Shown here: positions 1 to 10,239 of the stretch, piece by piece
Position numbering within the stretch: position 1 is the first letter of the stretch
Layout: every line of letters starts with the position of its first letter
Source: Schoenoplectus triqueter
Lineage: Eukaryota > Streptophyta > Magnoliopsida > Poales > Cyperaceae
Length of the DNA stretch: 33,886 bases
Assembly (NCBI GenBank): GCA_964058805.1
Contig: CAXKVV010001569.1
Location: 1-33,886 of the forward strand
Reading direction: 5' to 3'
Translations under genes and position numbers: made by a program
The notes under the pieces: model-generated
What the model was told of the DNA's origin: nothing
What the model saw: the letters and a program-made list of their open reading frames with translations, nothing else
Databases searched by the model: none

Positions 1-1280
1 CAAATTGTGTGCTGAAGGAAACAGAAGAAAAAAAAATCTGTCTTATTTTTTTTCTCAATTTACGGTATAACAAAGTTCAACCCTCATCCATTCTCTATTT
101 TTTTTCTCTCTTTTTCATTTCTTTCAAGCTGCGATGTATATCCTTATAAAGTAAAGCAAAGTGAGGAAATATATAGTACCTTCTTAGTGAAATATTTTGT
201 GTTCTAATTTATTGCTTTTTTAAAAAAAATATTTGGTTTATTATATAATAAAGTCAATATGAAAAATAAAATTAAATAAAATCTGACGAGTCAGATGTCT
301 AGTTGTCCAAGCAGTGATGCCAATATTTTGTACTTCCCACAACTGGCTAAAATTTTCAATATAATGGAGCAAATGAGAAAAACATGTCACGGAAAGATTT
401 CAATAATTAGCATTACTGTGGTCGCGTAAACTGCATAGGTTTATGTACGTAGTACAAAGATTGCATGCGAAAGAGCATTAACTAGCATATTCAATGATAT
501 TATAATTTTTGAGGATTTCAATTTGTTAAGCTTATTAAGTTAATTGTAGGTCATTATCAGACAAGAAATTTAAAATTATTATATTATATTTTCGTATTTT
601 ACTAAAAAAATATTATATTTACATTTTGTTGTATATATGATGAAGAATTCCAAATTAAATAATAGGCTTCCAAATGCATTATTGTATATCCAACTACACC
701 TTGTACCGATCATAAGTTATATAATGATGGACCATATGCATATTAAGGGAGCTAATATACAGAAACGCGATTATTCGATACTATTATTTGATTTGATATG
801 GGGTTATTATGTAAGTTATATGAGTTATTTATGTATTTAATGATTTTATTATATCATTGATTTTAGAGAAAAAAATTTCTCCCCATTTCTCCATCCTAAG
901 GAAATCTCCCACAGACAATTTAAAGTCAATCACACGTCTATTTAAATCTTTCTTTATCTAATTTATCTCCTAAATTCAAAATTTTCTTTCTATCTCCCTC
1001 ATTCATTTTTTTCTCTTTATTTCTTAAAAAATATTTAGATATGATTTCTAACCTCCGGTGATCTATTTCATTCTCTTATGATCTTGTTGACGATTTGTTC
1101 CCTCTCTCTATTGGTCTTTCATGTGATTTGTTCTTTCGCTCTCTAATGATTTGTTTCATCTTTTCAGCAATCTATTTCATTCTTGCAAAAAAAGATGAAA
1201 ATATTTTCAAGAAAGAAATATATTATTTGAGTCTCTTCAGTGATATATTTCATCTAAATAACCTTGATTCATATATTTAA
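1..1280. other. AT-rich intergenic DNA, no gene seen
   Basis: I see no gene here. The stretch is very AT-rich, with long A and T runs. From about 860 to 1200 it becomes CT-rich low-complexity sequence in which words like TCTATTTCATTCT and ATGATTTGTT recur. Two short open frames (637-840 and 1095-1280) have low-complexity composition, no recognisable motif and no splice-linked partners, so I do not call them. Confidence 0.6.
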
Positions 1281-1575
1281 ACACATAAATTACTTATCTA
1301 AACATATAATGCATATATCAAAATACCTTATATATATATATCTAAATATCTAAATCATCTATCCAAGTATCTAATTTATATATTTAAATACCTAGTTCAC
1401 TTATCTAAACACACTCATGCATATATCTAAGTATCTGAGTTACTTAAAAACGTCATTTATAAATGTTTAAATTCAAAAATCTGATATATAAATGTGATAT
1501 ACATTTAAATACCTAATATATATATCTAAATATCTAATTCATATTTGAGTCACTTATCTAAATACCGTATTCATA
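1281..1575. repeat. Degenerate TATCTAAATAC-type minisatellite
   Basis: The words TATCTAAATAC, TATCTAAATATC and ACTTATCTAAACA recur many times with spacer changes across about 300 bases. This looks like a decayed short tandem repeat. The units are too diverged to give one exact period by eye. Confidence 0.6.
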
Positions 1576-1580
1576 TGATT

Positions 1581-1656
1581 AAATCCAAATTAATTCAGCA
1601 GCAGCTAGAGCAATACTCTGATATTCAGCTTCAGTGCTCGAACGAGCAACAATGCT
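1581..1656 (-). mobile_element. Copia-type RNase H scrap
   Basis: Read on the minus strand, this stretch encodes ARSSTEAEYQSIALAAAEL followed by IW. It is the conserved [SA]RSSTEAEY block near the end of the Ty1/Copia RNase H domain. Only about 25 codons are recognisable. The flanking sequence on both sides does not continue the domain, and I see no LTR or integrase nearby. It is an isolated relic and not a functional element. Confidence 0.75.
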
Positions 1657-2530
1657 TATTAGTGAAATACTATGAGAGCTCTAAGCTTATCCTTTTCAAT
1701 ATGTTGATCTAGGTTATCCCTTGCATCCAGGTTAACTACTTAAAAATATGCCTAGAAGCTAAACTTTTACTTACCGTCACTTAATTGCTTCTTCTTTCGC
1801 TTTATAGGAAGGACGATTCATTCAAACTTGTCAAGATATACAACAAGAGAGGGTTTGTTACACGACGAGCCAATCCAACAGTTTGTACAGGAATTTGATA
1901 ATGGCGGGTGCCTGCATATAAGAATAGTTATTTTTTGGGTCGTCGGCTCACTGAAGGAGAGTCTCAAAGCAATTTTTTAACTTGTTAGTGAACCCCATAA
2001 AAGAGTCTATGGTATAGATTCATCCATTCTACTAGCATGATTTTTATGAAATATTCATTATTTCATACGGCCCACTTTATTACATGGATTACATTTATCT
2101 GGTATTTAGTCTGTAGCGAGACACAAGTTTCAAATAACATATACCATTTAAGATAAAACATTCACCTAATATGATGTATTAAGTACTAGACATACTAAAA
2201 TATTATATTACAGACTGAATGTTAAAAAAAAATGTAAGGCCATAGTTAGTAGTAAAGGCCTTAGATTATGCTTTAGCATGATAGAGGAAATGATAAAGGA
2301 TGAGGACTATAAATGTTAGAATGATATTACTAAGTGAATCCTAGGACTTTCAATTGAAGAACTATTTGCAATGGTCTAAACTCTAAAGCCATAACATGTT
2401 ATTACATTTCACCTTTGGGAGTTAGTAGCGTTAATTTAACACCTATTTTAGTCTTATATTTATTTGAAAATATAGGCCTGTATAGTGGTTTAAGTTGTTA
2501 AAAATGATATCATGGAGTGTGTGTATGTGG
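1657..2530. other. Intergenic DNA, no gene seen
   Basis: No open frame with recognisable motifs and no clear repeat structure. It may include further decayed retroelement sequence next to the Copia scrap, but I cannot show this. Confidence 0.5.
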
Positions 2531-2584
<54 letters not shown>

Positions 2585-3002
2585 ATGGTGCTTCACGAAG
2601 TATAAAATCTCTCGTGTTTCACATCCGTATTTCAAATTTAAAGGTTCAAATGACCGATCTAAATGTTGAACATGATCTTCATATTGAAATATCCTTGGAG
2701 ATTAAATTTATATATTTTTTTAAAACTTTTTTCTATTTTTTAAATTGGTACAAAGTTTGCCGATCTAACGATTTTTGCACCATCCAAAACTAGTGATTTT
2801 GTATCCATCTAAAAAATAGCAAAAATTTTCAAAAAAATATAAATTTTGATCTCCAAATATAGTTTAATATGAAGATTATGTTCAACAATTTGAATCGGTC
2901 ATTTGAGCTTTCAAATTCAAGATACAGACATGAATCATGAGAGATTTTATGCTTCACGAAATGCCATAGCCTCACTCTATATATATAGAGAGAGGGAGAG
3001 AG
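2531..3002. mobile_element. Foldback (MITE-like) element with TA/GA microsatellite ends
   Basis: The left side is a pure (AT)n tract (2531-2550) and a pure (AG)n tract (2551-2582), followed by CTATGGTGCTTCACGAAG at 2583. The right side, read in reverse complement from about 3002, gives GA-rich sequence, a TATATATATAGAG tract and CTATGGCATTTCGTGAAG. The two arms stay alignable as imperfect inverted repeats almost to the centre near 2780, so arms of about 200 bases or more form one long hairpin. There is no transposase. The size, long inverted repeats and TA-rich ends fit a non-autonomous DNA transposon. The superfamily cannot be fixed because the microsatellite hides any target duplication. 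Confidence 0.75.
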
Positions 3003-4078
3003 TAAATTTACCGTGTGCTTACTCATGGAGGATGATTTATGTTGTAGAATATATATATTATTCAAATTCACATGGAGGATGATTTGCAATGCGAAAAAAA
3101 AGAAATTCAAAAATTAAAAGAAAAAGAAAAATTACCGCACTATCCTCAGAAACAAAAGAGAAAGTATTAGAGGAAATAGAAAAAAATATATATTTCATTT
3201 AGAAAGTTATATTCATTTAAAAATATTTTGAAAAAAGTTCATAATTTTAGAACCTCTAATTATGAATCAAACACTATATTCTATCAAGTGTTTGCAGATT
3301 TTAAAAGTAGAGTTTTACAGACAAATACTCTCATTCTATTTATGCAAAAATGTGGTATAAAACAAGTCAAAGAATACCGACCACTTCTATCAATTTACTT
3401 ATTTTGGTCCATTTACATTCCTTCAATTAGTGAATAATTGACATATGTATATATCAGTATACATGTGTAAATATATAAACAAATATGAGATCTCAAACAG
3501 ACCTCCATGCAAATATTATCGTTGAACTTCACTACATACACCATGTATGCCCTACCATATGGATCATATGAGCTCAATTTGGAAACCAAGACAGATAAAA
3601 CAATGACTTAATTGCTTGATTTCCTTCTGATCTGGTCAAGCCTCCACATACTTAAGGCACCTCTAGCATCCCTAAGAGAGCTTCTTCCACCCTCAAAACA
3701 CTAGCCATCATTTCTCGAAGGTTCAGTGAAATTCTTTGTGTTTTTCATCAATTTCCGAGACAAGTCGAGAGATCGAGGAGCTCAAGCACCCGAGATGAGA
3801 CGGAGACTCGAGCAAGAGACAGTCATAGGAGCATCATCAGAGTTTGCTTGCTTTGTTGTTATATTTCTTATTGTATTTTGTAACTCTTGCTACCAAGTCT
3901 TTGATACTCACTCTTCATATCTTTACTGCTTTGTTTATTTATGTCATAAACGACTAAGTTTTTAGTTTTTTTTTTAACTTCTAAGGCCCTTAGGAAATTT
4001 ATTCAAACTGGATAGAATTACAGGGTCTTAAAGAGAAAAATAACAAAAGTTTTACAAAATAGCCCTGCTCCATCTCCT
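3003..4078. other. Intergenic DNA, no gene assigned
   Basis: The first 450 bases are AT-rich. From about 3480 to 3970 base composition is more balanced, and one open frame (3726-3965) is present, but its product shows no motif I know. The section around 3640-3960 (CTTCTTCCACCCTC, then a TTGTAACTCTTGCTACC stretch) has the feel of an LTR. I could not find paired LTRs, a primer-binding site or coding domains, so it stays unassigned. Confidence 0.4.
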
Positions 4079-4163
4079 TATATAAACTACTGAACCTTAG
4101 TTTTTCTCTCACCTTCTCATTTCGCCTCCCAAACAGTCACACCTTTCCTTTCTTAAACCCTAG
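4079..4163 (+). promoter_or_regulatory. Orphan TATA box plus telo-box leader
   Basis: TATATAAA at 4079-4086 is followed by a CT-rich stretch and then by AAACCCTAG (telo-box) at 4155-4163. A TATA box, pyrimidine-rich leader and telo-box form the usual promoter/5' leader pattern of plant ribosomal-protein and translation genes. No matching open frame follows; the downstream sequence becomes AT-rich within 60 bases. It is either a detached promoter relic or chance resemblance. Confidence 0.4.
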
Positions 4164-5268
4164 ATCTAGGTGAATACACCCGTTTAGAGATGTGAAAAAT
4201 AAAAAAAATGTGTTCACCCATTTAGAGATGTTCACCCTTTGTTTATATCAGTCTTATCAGGTAATCGGATAAACAGTCAAATGACTTTCAAAATAGAAAA
4301 GATTATAATATAGTTAATAATGAAAAAAATATAATATAATTAATAATTGACAATGAAAAGTCATAATATAATTAATAATAAAATATATTATAATATAATT
4401 AGTTATAAAATAAATAATAAATAAGTAATAACTTTTATCCGTATCCTTATCCGATAAATTAACGAAAAAATATTATCCACATCCATTTTATTAAATATGA
4501 TAATAATTGAGCGATAGGCGAATCACTTCTTTAGCTTGTCTTAGACCGGAGAATATTAGAAAGGTTCAAAGGCGGTCGGCGGTTGACACAAAGACTGTTG
4601 GTTTTGGTACGGTACTTAAATCCTCGGATTTCCTGGCGGTTTTTATTTTTGAACAGTTGTGAACCGTTGAATCTTCATAGGAATTTTTTCGGTCATCAGC
4701 TCCTTGCTGCAAATTAGTGTATTAAAATCGTGTTGGATTGGGCCGGTCCTAAGAGCAACGTTATCTCTGTCTAATGTCAAATGACAATGAAATGTCACAT
4801 TTTTAATTGACAATCTTTTTCTATTAAAGTGATATTTCTGAATTTTAAATGAATTTGTCATAGTGACACTCTTATAAATATTTTTTATTTTTGAGCGGGC
4901 TTTACTTTCTTTCATCTCCTCTTTTGTTGTTGATGTGATTTATCAAATAGATTGTTAATTTTTGACAATTATTTAATTTTGCACACTCTCTACATTTTTA
5001 AAATTAAAATGACAATTTTCAATTAAAGTTTGAAAACCAATTTAACATTAACAGAGTGATGCAGATGTTCTAACCTAAGTTACCATTTTTCACTCATCCA
5101 AACATCATTTCTCCCCTAATTTCTGAAGTTTGAAATTAGTAATTACGGGTATATCTCTCCGCCATCATAATTAACACAGTGGAAAGAAAAGAAAACCCTT
5201 ACTGAAAAGAAAAATAGTTCTCTCTCCAGCCTTGTTCGTCCCCGAATTCCCATCCTTCAGAAATCTCC
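4164..5268. other. PPR upstream intergenic region
   Basis: 4181-4245 contains two diverged copies of a CACC(C)-TTTAGAGATGT unit. 4290-4440 is TAATATAATTAATAAT-type low complexity. GTAATCGGATAA near 4261 and TTATCCGATAAATTAAC near 4450 are roughly inverted, which hints at another small decayed foldback. The last 100 bases before the PPR start are pyrimidine-rich and probably contain its 5' leader. No other gene is seen. Confidence 0.5.
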
Positions 5269-7080
5269 ATGAAAATAACTTCTAAGGTTTATCAACAATC
5301 CTACCTTACCTCCTCCTGTCTTCGCTCTTTCTATGCTTCTACTTCTACCAGCGCCGCGGCGGCGGCCAACCTCACAACCTCTACCTCCCTCCGCGATCTT
5401 CTCACCTCGCCTGACCCCACACACCATTCTCAAGCCATCTCTTTCCTCCTCTCCAACCCCAATCCGGACCCCATCATGTCTCCCCTCATTTTCTCCTCTC
5501 TATCTCGGCAAATCCACCATCTCTCACCCCACTCAACCCAACTCCTCATAAACCTTGCCAAGAACGGAACTTTCCCGACTGACACCAATCAATTCACTCG
5601 TATAGTCTCTAACCTATGCCGACATGCGGGGCCTTCGAAAGCACTGGAATTTCTTAGGTCCGTGAAAGAACAAGGTGGTTCTCTTGATGCTCGTGCTTTT
5701 AATTTGATTCTTAATGGGTTCTCAAGAGAGAAGGATTCAGCAAGCATGAATCAATTAGTTAGTGAGATGAGAGATATGGGTGTTCGCCGGGATGTGTTTA
5801 CCTATGCAATTGTCATGATGTGGCTGTGCAAATCACGTCAGCTGGATGGTGCACTCAAGGTGTTTGAAGAAATGACTAAACCAGATTCTGATGTGAAACC
5901 AGATGTTGTTGTATTTAATTTAATAATAGATGGTCTCTGTAAAGATTCTAGAGTTGAAGAGGGGTTATCAGTATTTGAAAAGATGAAAAGCTTCCACATG
6001 TGCACGCCAGACCGAATCACATACAATACACTAATTGATGGGCTTTGCAAGACTGGAGATATTAGCAAAGCTATGAACTTGATGGATGAAATGGAGGCAG
6101 ACAAAATTCCTCCTGATGTTTTTACATTGAATTCTATAATATCTGGCCTATGTAGATATGACCAGCCTGGTAGGGCATTTGATTTCTTCAAAAATAAAAG
6201 GGATGCATGGCCTGATGTTAAATATGATCAAATCACTTATAATATGCTAATTGGCGCGTTTCTCCATTCCAACAATGTCGGAAAAGCAATGTATTTGCAT
6301 CAGGAGATGGTCAGTAATGGACTTAAACCTGACAGGATCACATATTTCACTATGATATCTGGTTTGAGCCAAGCAGGCCGTATGAAGAATGCATATTCTA
6401 TTGCCTGTTCTATGAAAGAAGCTGGCTATAAGCTTGATTTGAGAAGTTATAACATACTGATTAATGGTTTCTGTAAGAAGAAGAGGTTGGGCAAGGCATG
6501 TGAGTTGCTTGATGAAATGGTAGAAGCTGGTCTGGAACCTGATTTTTGCACTTATAATACTTTGCTGGCCTCATTTTGTCAGATCGGGGATTTTTCAACT
6601 GTTACAGGATTGTTGCATAAAATGAGGAATAACAAGATTCACCCTTCAGTGGTTACTTATGGCACATTAATTCATGGTTGGTGCAAAAATGGTGAAGTTG
6701 CTGAGGCATTGAATTTCTTTAGGTCCATGGAAGAACTAGGGTTGGAGGCTAACACTGTTATATACAATACTTTGATAGACGCTTTGTGTAAGAAAGGTGA
6801 TGTAAAGATGGCAGTTTCATTAATGGATGAGATGAAAGAGAAAAGTGTAAATGCAAATGTGACAACCTATAATGCATTGTTTAAGGGATTGCGACAAGAG
6901 AATATGTCAGAGAAGGCTTTTGAGATTATGGATCAGATGTTGCAAGAGCAGTGCAACCCAAATTCTGTAACTTTGGAAGTGCTTGTAAGTTGGTTGGTCA
7001 GGATAGGGCAAGGAAAGAGGCTTAGAAGCTTCGTTGAGAGATTTCAGGCTGATGGTAAAGATTTAAGAAATCAAATATGA
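5269..7080 (+). CDS. P-class pentatricopeptide repeat protein, probably mitochondrial
   Basis: Intronless 603-residue protein. Residues 1-40 are rich in Ser, Thr and Ala with Lys/Arg and no acidic residues, including an Ala run at 29-33. This fits a mitochondrial or plastid transit peptide, and mitochondria are my guess. From about residue 106 to 565 there are 13 successive repeats of 35-37 residues, with cores such as ITYNTLIDGLC, followed by a partial fourteenth. There are no E, DYW or other added domains, so it is P-class. This class binds single-stranded organellar RNA and affects stability, splicing or translation. The repeat layout and the C-terminal stretch (TTYNALFKGL, then MDQML) resemble Arabidopsis At3g61520 as I remember it; orthology is untested. 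The start is the first in-frame ATG after a CT-rich leader. A possible poly(A) signal, AATAAA, lies near 7252. Confidence 0.95.
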   Translation: MKITSKVYQQSYLTSSCLRSFYASTSTSAAAAANLTTSTSLRDLLTSPDPTHHSQAISFLLSNPNPDPIMSPLIFSSLSRQIHHLSPHSTQLLINLAKNGTFPTDTNQFTRIVSNLCRHAGPSKALEFLRSVKEQGGSLDARAFNLILNGFSREKDSASMNQLVSEMRDMGVRRDVFTYAIVMMWLCKSRQLDGALKVFEEMTKPDSDVKPDVVVFNLIIDGLCKDSRVEEGLSVFEKMKSFHMCTPDRITYNTLIDGLCKTGDISKAMNLMDEMEADKIPPDVFTLNSIISGLCRYDQPGRAFDFFKNKRDAWPDVKYDQITYNMLIGAFLHSNNVGKAMYLHQEMVSNGLKPDRITYFTMISGLSQAGRMKNAYSIACSMKEAGYKLDLRSYNILINGFCKKKRLGKACELLDEMVEAGLEPDFCTYNTLLASFCQIGDFSTVTGLLHKMRNNKIHPSVVTYGTLIHGWCKNGEVAEALNFFRSMEELGLEANTVIYNTLIDALCKKGDVKMAVSLMDEMKEKSVNANVTTYNALFKGLRQENMSEKAFEIMDQMLQEQCNPNSVTLEVLVSWLVRIGQGKRLRSFVERFQADGKDLRNQI

Positions 7081-7634
7081 TTGAGTTGAACTTTGGAACT
7101 GATCATGTTGTAACAATATGCAAATTGTTCTGGACAGACCTAACATGCAAATTTTGGCCATCAATTTGGTGGTACTGTTAACTTAGGTTTTAACACTTTA
7201 TACTTTGTTAGTCTCAGAATCTCAGTTCAGCTACCAATACATCAATTCAGTAATAAATATGAAGTTTGAGATTTTAAGTATTTGTTGGTTTTGGAGATGC
7301 TTTTAAGAAATCAGATTTCCGTTTGTTTTTTTTCTTCCTTCCTACTCATTTTTAAAAGTATGTATATGTATATACATTAATTAATGTAGCAATTTAATGG
7401 CATGCAGTTAAGGGGATATAGAGCTTCTGGTCTTATTAGAAATCAGACCAGGCAATTTAGTTGCACCTTCCCATCTGCTTATGTCTCAATTTTGACTCTG
7501 TATGATGCTGGATGTCTTATATTTTATTTGTCATGCCATTATGTTAACGTGGCACAACTTATCCGACTAGGGGAGAACTCTACTTTAGAAATATCCAAAT
7601 GTCAATATCATCATATATAATGAGGATTACCAAT

Positions 7635-7669
<35 letters not shown>

Positions 7670-8030
7670 ATGAAACGCCTTGTAGAAGCTATCAGCCCTT
7701 TACAAAAGATTTCATCTGACTTTTCTTCTTCAATAATCTTGTTTCTAATCATAATTAATCGATATTCAAATCCAAAAAAGGGGTTAAATCCACGGTTGTA
7801 CACTATTTTTCAAGTCGTTTCAGAAACCGGTGTGCTAGCTCATAAAAATAATTCTCTGAAACTAAAATATTGTTCGCACTTAGTGGGCTGCACTATCTCC
7901 AATTCCAGCCCAATAAAACCAACTCAGTAAATGCTCAATTCAAGCCCAACCGAAACAAAGCTGTGTAACTCAGATATATATAGTCACTGAAATGCGGGCC
8001 CGACTGCTGATTCAGGTATCGGCGCGAGAA
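7081..8030. other. PPR 3' flank and spacer
   Basis: The first 200 bases probably hold the PPR 3' UTR. Short open frames at 7402-7620 and 7670-7930 have no recognisable motif, and the second begins in a GA microsatellite. The last 60 bases before 8031 are more GC-rich and are probably the old leader of the ATR3/TAH18 copy. Confidence 0.5.
7637..7666. repeat. (AG)n microsatellite
   Basis: An almost pure AG dinucleotide run of about 30 bases. Unlike the tract at 2551, it has no flanking inverted arms. Confidence 0.9.
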
Positions 8031-8421
8031 ATGGAGGAAGAAGGGGCTACTGGTGCTCTACGCATCACATACCGGAAACGCTATGGACGCCGCTGAGCGC
8101 ATCGGACGCGAGGCGGAGCATGGAGGTTGCCCCTCCGTCGAGGTTCTCTTCATGGTCCACGTTGACCCGGTATCTGACTTATCTATTGTTTGTGTTTTAT
8201 TGATTTCTTCATTTTTTACCCTTTTTTTTTGTTTACTTGATTTGATCATACTGCCATGACTTTGCTTTGAGACTATCAGAGGAGTGCTTAGTGGGTGCCA
8301 TTATGGAAGTGGTCAAGCTTAGTGTTAACTAAGAATTGCAATGTAGGCAGTTTTTTGAGTGGTGCCATTTTTCGTAATGGCGGAGTTAATTGCTATGATA
8401 TGAGTTTGCAACTATCAGTGG

Positions 8422-8518
8422 AGTTCTCACCTTGTATTTATTACCCGAATTCTTTACCTGGTGTTTATAAGAAGACTTCTCACCTAGTATTTCCAATGCA
8501 GAATTCTTTACCTAGTGA
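8422..8518 (+). repeat. Tandem duplication across the exon 2 acceptor of the pseudogene
   Basis: TTCTCACCTTGTATTTATT plus GAATTCTTTACCTGGTG (from about 8424) is repeated with changes as TTCTCACCTAGTATTTCC plus GAATTCTTTACCTAGTG (from 8477), a period of about 53 bases. The second copy carries the usable acceptor CAG at 8499-8501 and the start of exon 2. Confidence 0.75.
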
Positions 8519-9253
8519 GAGCACTGTTGTTTTTATTGTATCAACCACAGGTCAAGGAGACCCACCTGATACTATGAAGGTGCCTTTTCATTTCATTACT
8601 CTACAGAAACACAGTATATAAAGAAAATGGGGGACATAGCCCATGCACCTTAATCTTTTTCCAAAAGAAAAATAGGACGTAAACAAAATTAGTTCTCAAT
8701 TTTTCATTTAGATTTGTGTGGGTATGTTCAAAGGGAATAAGGCAGTTAAGATTTGGACCATGCACTGTAAACTCTATAGACAGCATAGGGAATAGGCATT
8801 TTGCCCCACAGGCCCAAAAGTAATTAAAAAAAATGCTTCCCAGACAACAATTCTGGTCTACATATTAAATTGTACACAGAATGTTGTCAAAAGTGTCATA
8901 ACTGGACAAGTTCCTAATGTTTTCACCAACATCAAGACAAATAAAATTTGACCATAAGTGTTTTTTTTTTTTTGAAGTAGACCACAAGTGTTGGTAGATG
9001 ACAACAAAAAGTATTCATAATAAGTTTCTCAAAAATCTTTTATATAAACCCAGGTCAGAAGATCTAAGCCTAATTATCCTCTATTATGCAGCCAAGTTCA
9101 AAATTGGCCCCAATTGTGCCTTGGTAAACCCTCAAAATTGAAATCCTTTTGTAACTAATCCATCACATATACTGATTGACGAAAAATCAATATGTTAAGT
9201 CAGAAAGGAAATGAGTGATGATGAAAGTTCAAACAAAAAGACTTAAATATTAC

Positions 9254-9550
9254 CCAGAAGGATGTTGATCATCTCCAAGACCTTTTTCAATTATCGATTT
9301 ACCCCTAAATCCTGAAGCCTTTTATCAAGTTTTTTTGCAGCAAACTGCATAGTTTCAATACTTTGCATTAAGTTATTGACATGATATAAATCAGTTTAGG
9401 CAAAGATCATAAGAAAACAATATTAACATATTTAGAGAATCATACATTGTATTTCTGGTAGCCATAGTCACCCAAGCCAAACACAGCATAGTGAATCCAT
9501 CCTAACCAACTACTGCCAAGGTTTCTTCTAAGAAGAAGCCTCCAAAACAC
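9254..9550 (-). pseudogene. Inverted exons 3-4 of the ATR3/TAH18 pseudogene
   Basis: On the minus strand, 9550-9446 reads VFWRLLLRRNLGSSW, then HYAVFGLGDYGYQKYN, then GTATG, a splice donor. Next, 9344-9254, after a TATGCAG acceptor, reads FAAKKLDKRLQDLG, then a one-base loss giving an early TAA, then in another frame IIEKGLGDDQHPSG and the donor GTAAT. Those two blocks directly follow the STTGQGD exon in the intact family, yet they lie on the strand opposite to exons 1-2 and the tail. The order within the block is correct, so a piece holding exons 3 and 4 with their intron was inverted as a unit. Breakpoints fall in 8582-9250 and 9551-9833. Confidence 0.9.
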
Positions 9551-10239
9551 TTGAACACAAAATCAACTAACCAACCATAAGATTGGCCCAGATACATTAT
9601 TGCTAAAATCAGGGGCTGTCTTCCTGGATTTTGAAAAATATTGCTTTTAGGTAATGTTTTTGGTAATTTGTTCTTTTGAAAAAAATTTTTGCCCTCCCTC
9701 CTCCGGTATTGTCTGATTATGTTTATTGAGAAAAAAATATTTAATATCATGCATAATAAAATAATTATATAAAAATGTCAAAATATGAAGTTTCGTAGAG
9801 GAAAAACTTTCTTCATCAACTTAATTATCTATACCTCCCTCAATGGCTTCGCTGATCCTTATCGGGCCGGACACAGGTGCACCATATAGGGTCTTCATCG
9901 AGGAGCGAGCTATGCAGAACCTAGTTGAACCAACAGCTCCTCAGATGGTGTTTTGTCAGAGGTAAAGGCGGTGGGTTTTATGTGGCCTTTTCCAGGGAGC
10001 AAGAAAGGAAGGTATATGTGCAACATAAAATAAAAGAAGAGAGCGCAAGGGTGTGGAGATTGTTGAATGAGGGTGCTGCCATTTATGTGGCAGGTTCATC
10101 AACCAAGATGCTGGCCGATGTCACTGAGGCTTTAGAGGAGGTTATTGCAAAGGAGAGTGGTGTTTCTAGAGAGTCAGCAGCTAGGTGGTTAAAGACTCTC
10201 GAGAAGGCCGGTCGCTTCAACATCGAGACATGGTCATAG

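Larger units (their letters stand above)
8031..10239 (+). pseudogene. Rearranged ATR3/TAH18 (NADPH-dependent diflavin reductase) pseudogene
   Basis: The intact family is a roughly 600-residue FMN/FAD/NADPH protein that passes electrons to the Fe-S assembly factor Dre2/anamorsin. Here only scraps remain. Exon 1 (8031-8169, +) gives LLVLYASHTGNAMDAAERIG, but the ATG is out of frame because of a GGGG run at 8043-8046. Exon 2 (8502-8579, +) gives VVFIVSTTGQGD, the FMN-binding block. Exons 3 and 4 are on the minus strand at 9550-9254. The tail (9834-10239, +) has LILIGPDTG, FIEERA and YVAGSSTKM, ending in ETWS. The tail is broken: the Cys of GPGTGC is missing, an internal block of about 27 codons is deleted, and the frame changes twice, with a TAA at 9963. 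The central FAD domain is gone. It cannot make a working enzyme; an intact copy is expected elsewhere in the genome. Confidence 0.92.

Noticed and set aside
2512..2793. 93-codon frame through the TA/GA tract
   Set aside because: It translates a microsatellite and one arm of a hairpin element. The mirror frame at 2829-3110 is the other arm.
3726..3965. 79-codon frame as a gene
   Set aside because: No recognisable motif, no splice partners, and the end runs into AT-rich sequence; it could be retroelement LTR but this was not shown.
5333..5551. 72-codon overlapping frame in the PPR gene
   Set aside because: It is an out-of-frame shadow of the PPR N-terminus, open because of Ser/Pro-rich composition.
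5838..6191. 117-codon minus-strand frame inside the PPR gene
   Set aside because: It is antisense to PPR repeats with no motif of its own.
9502..9750. Minus-strand 82-codon open frame
   Set aside because: Only its end overlaps inverted exon 3, and it is in the wrong frame for the VFWRLLL reading; the rest is intron.
9925..10239. 104-codon open frame as a separate small gene
   Set aside because: It is the tail of the ATR3/TAH18 pseudogene. Its first codons up to KGGGFYVAF are a frame-shift artefact, and the family sequence continues upstream in other frames.
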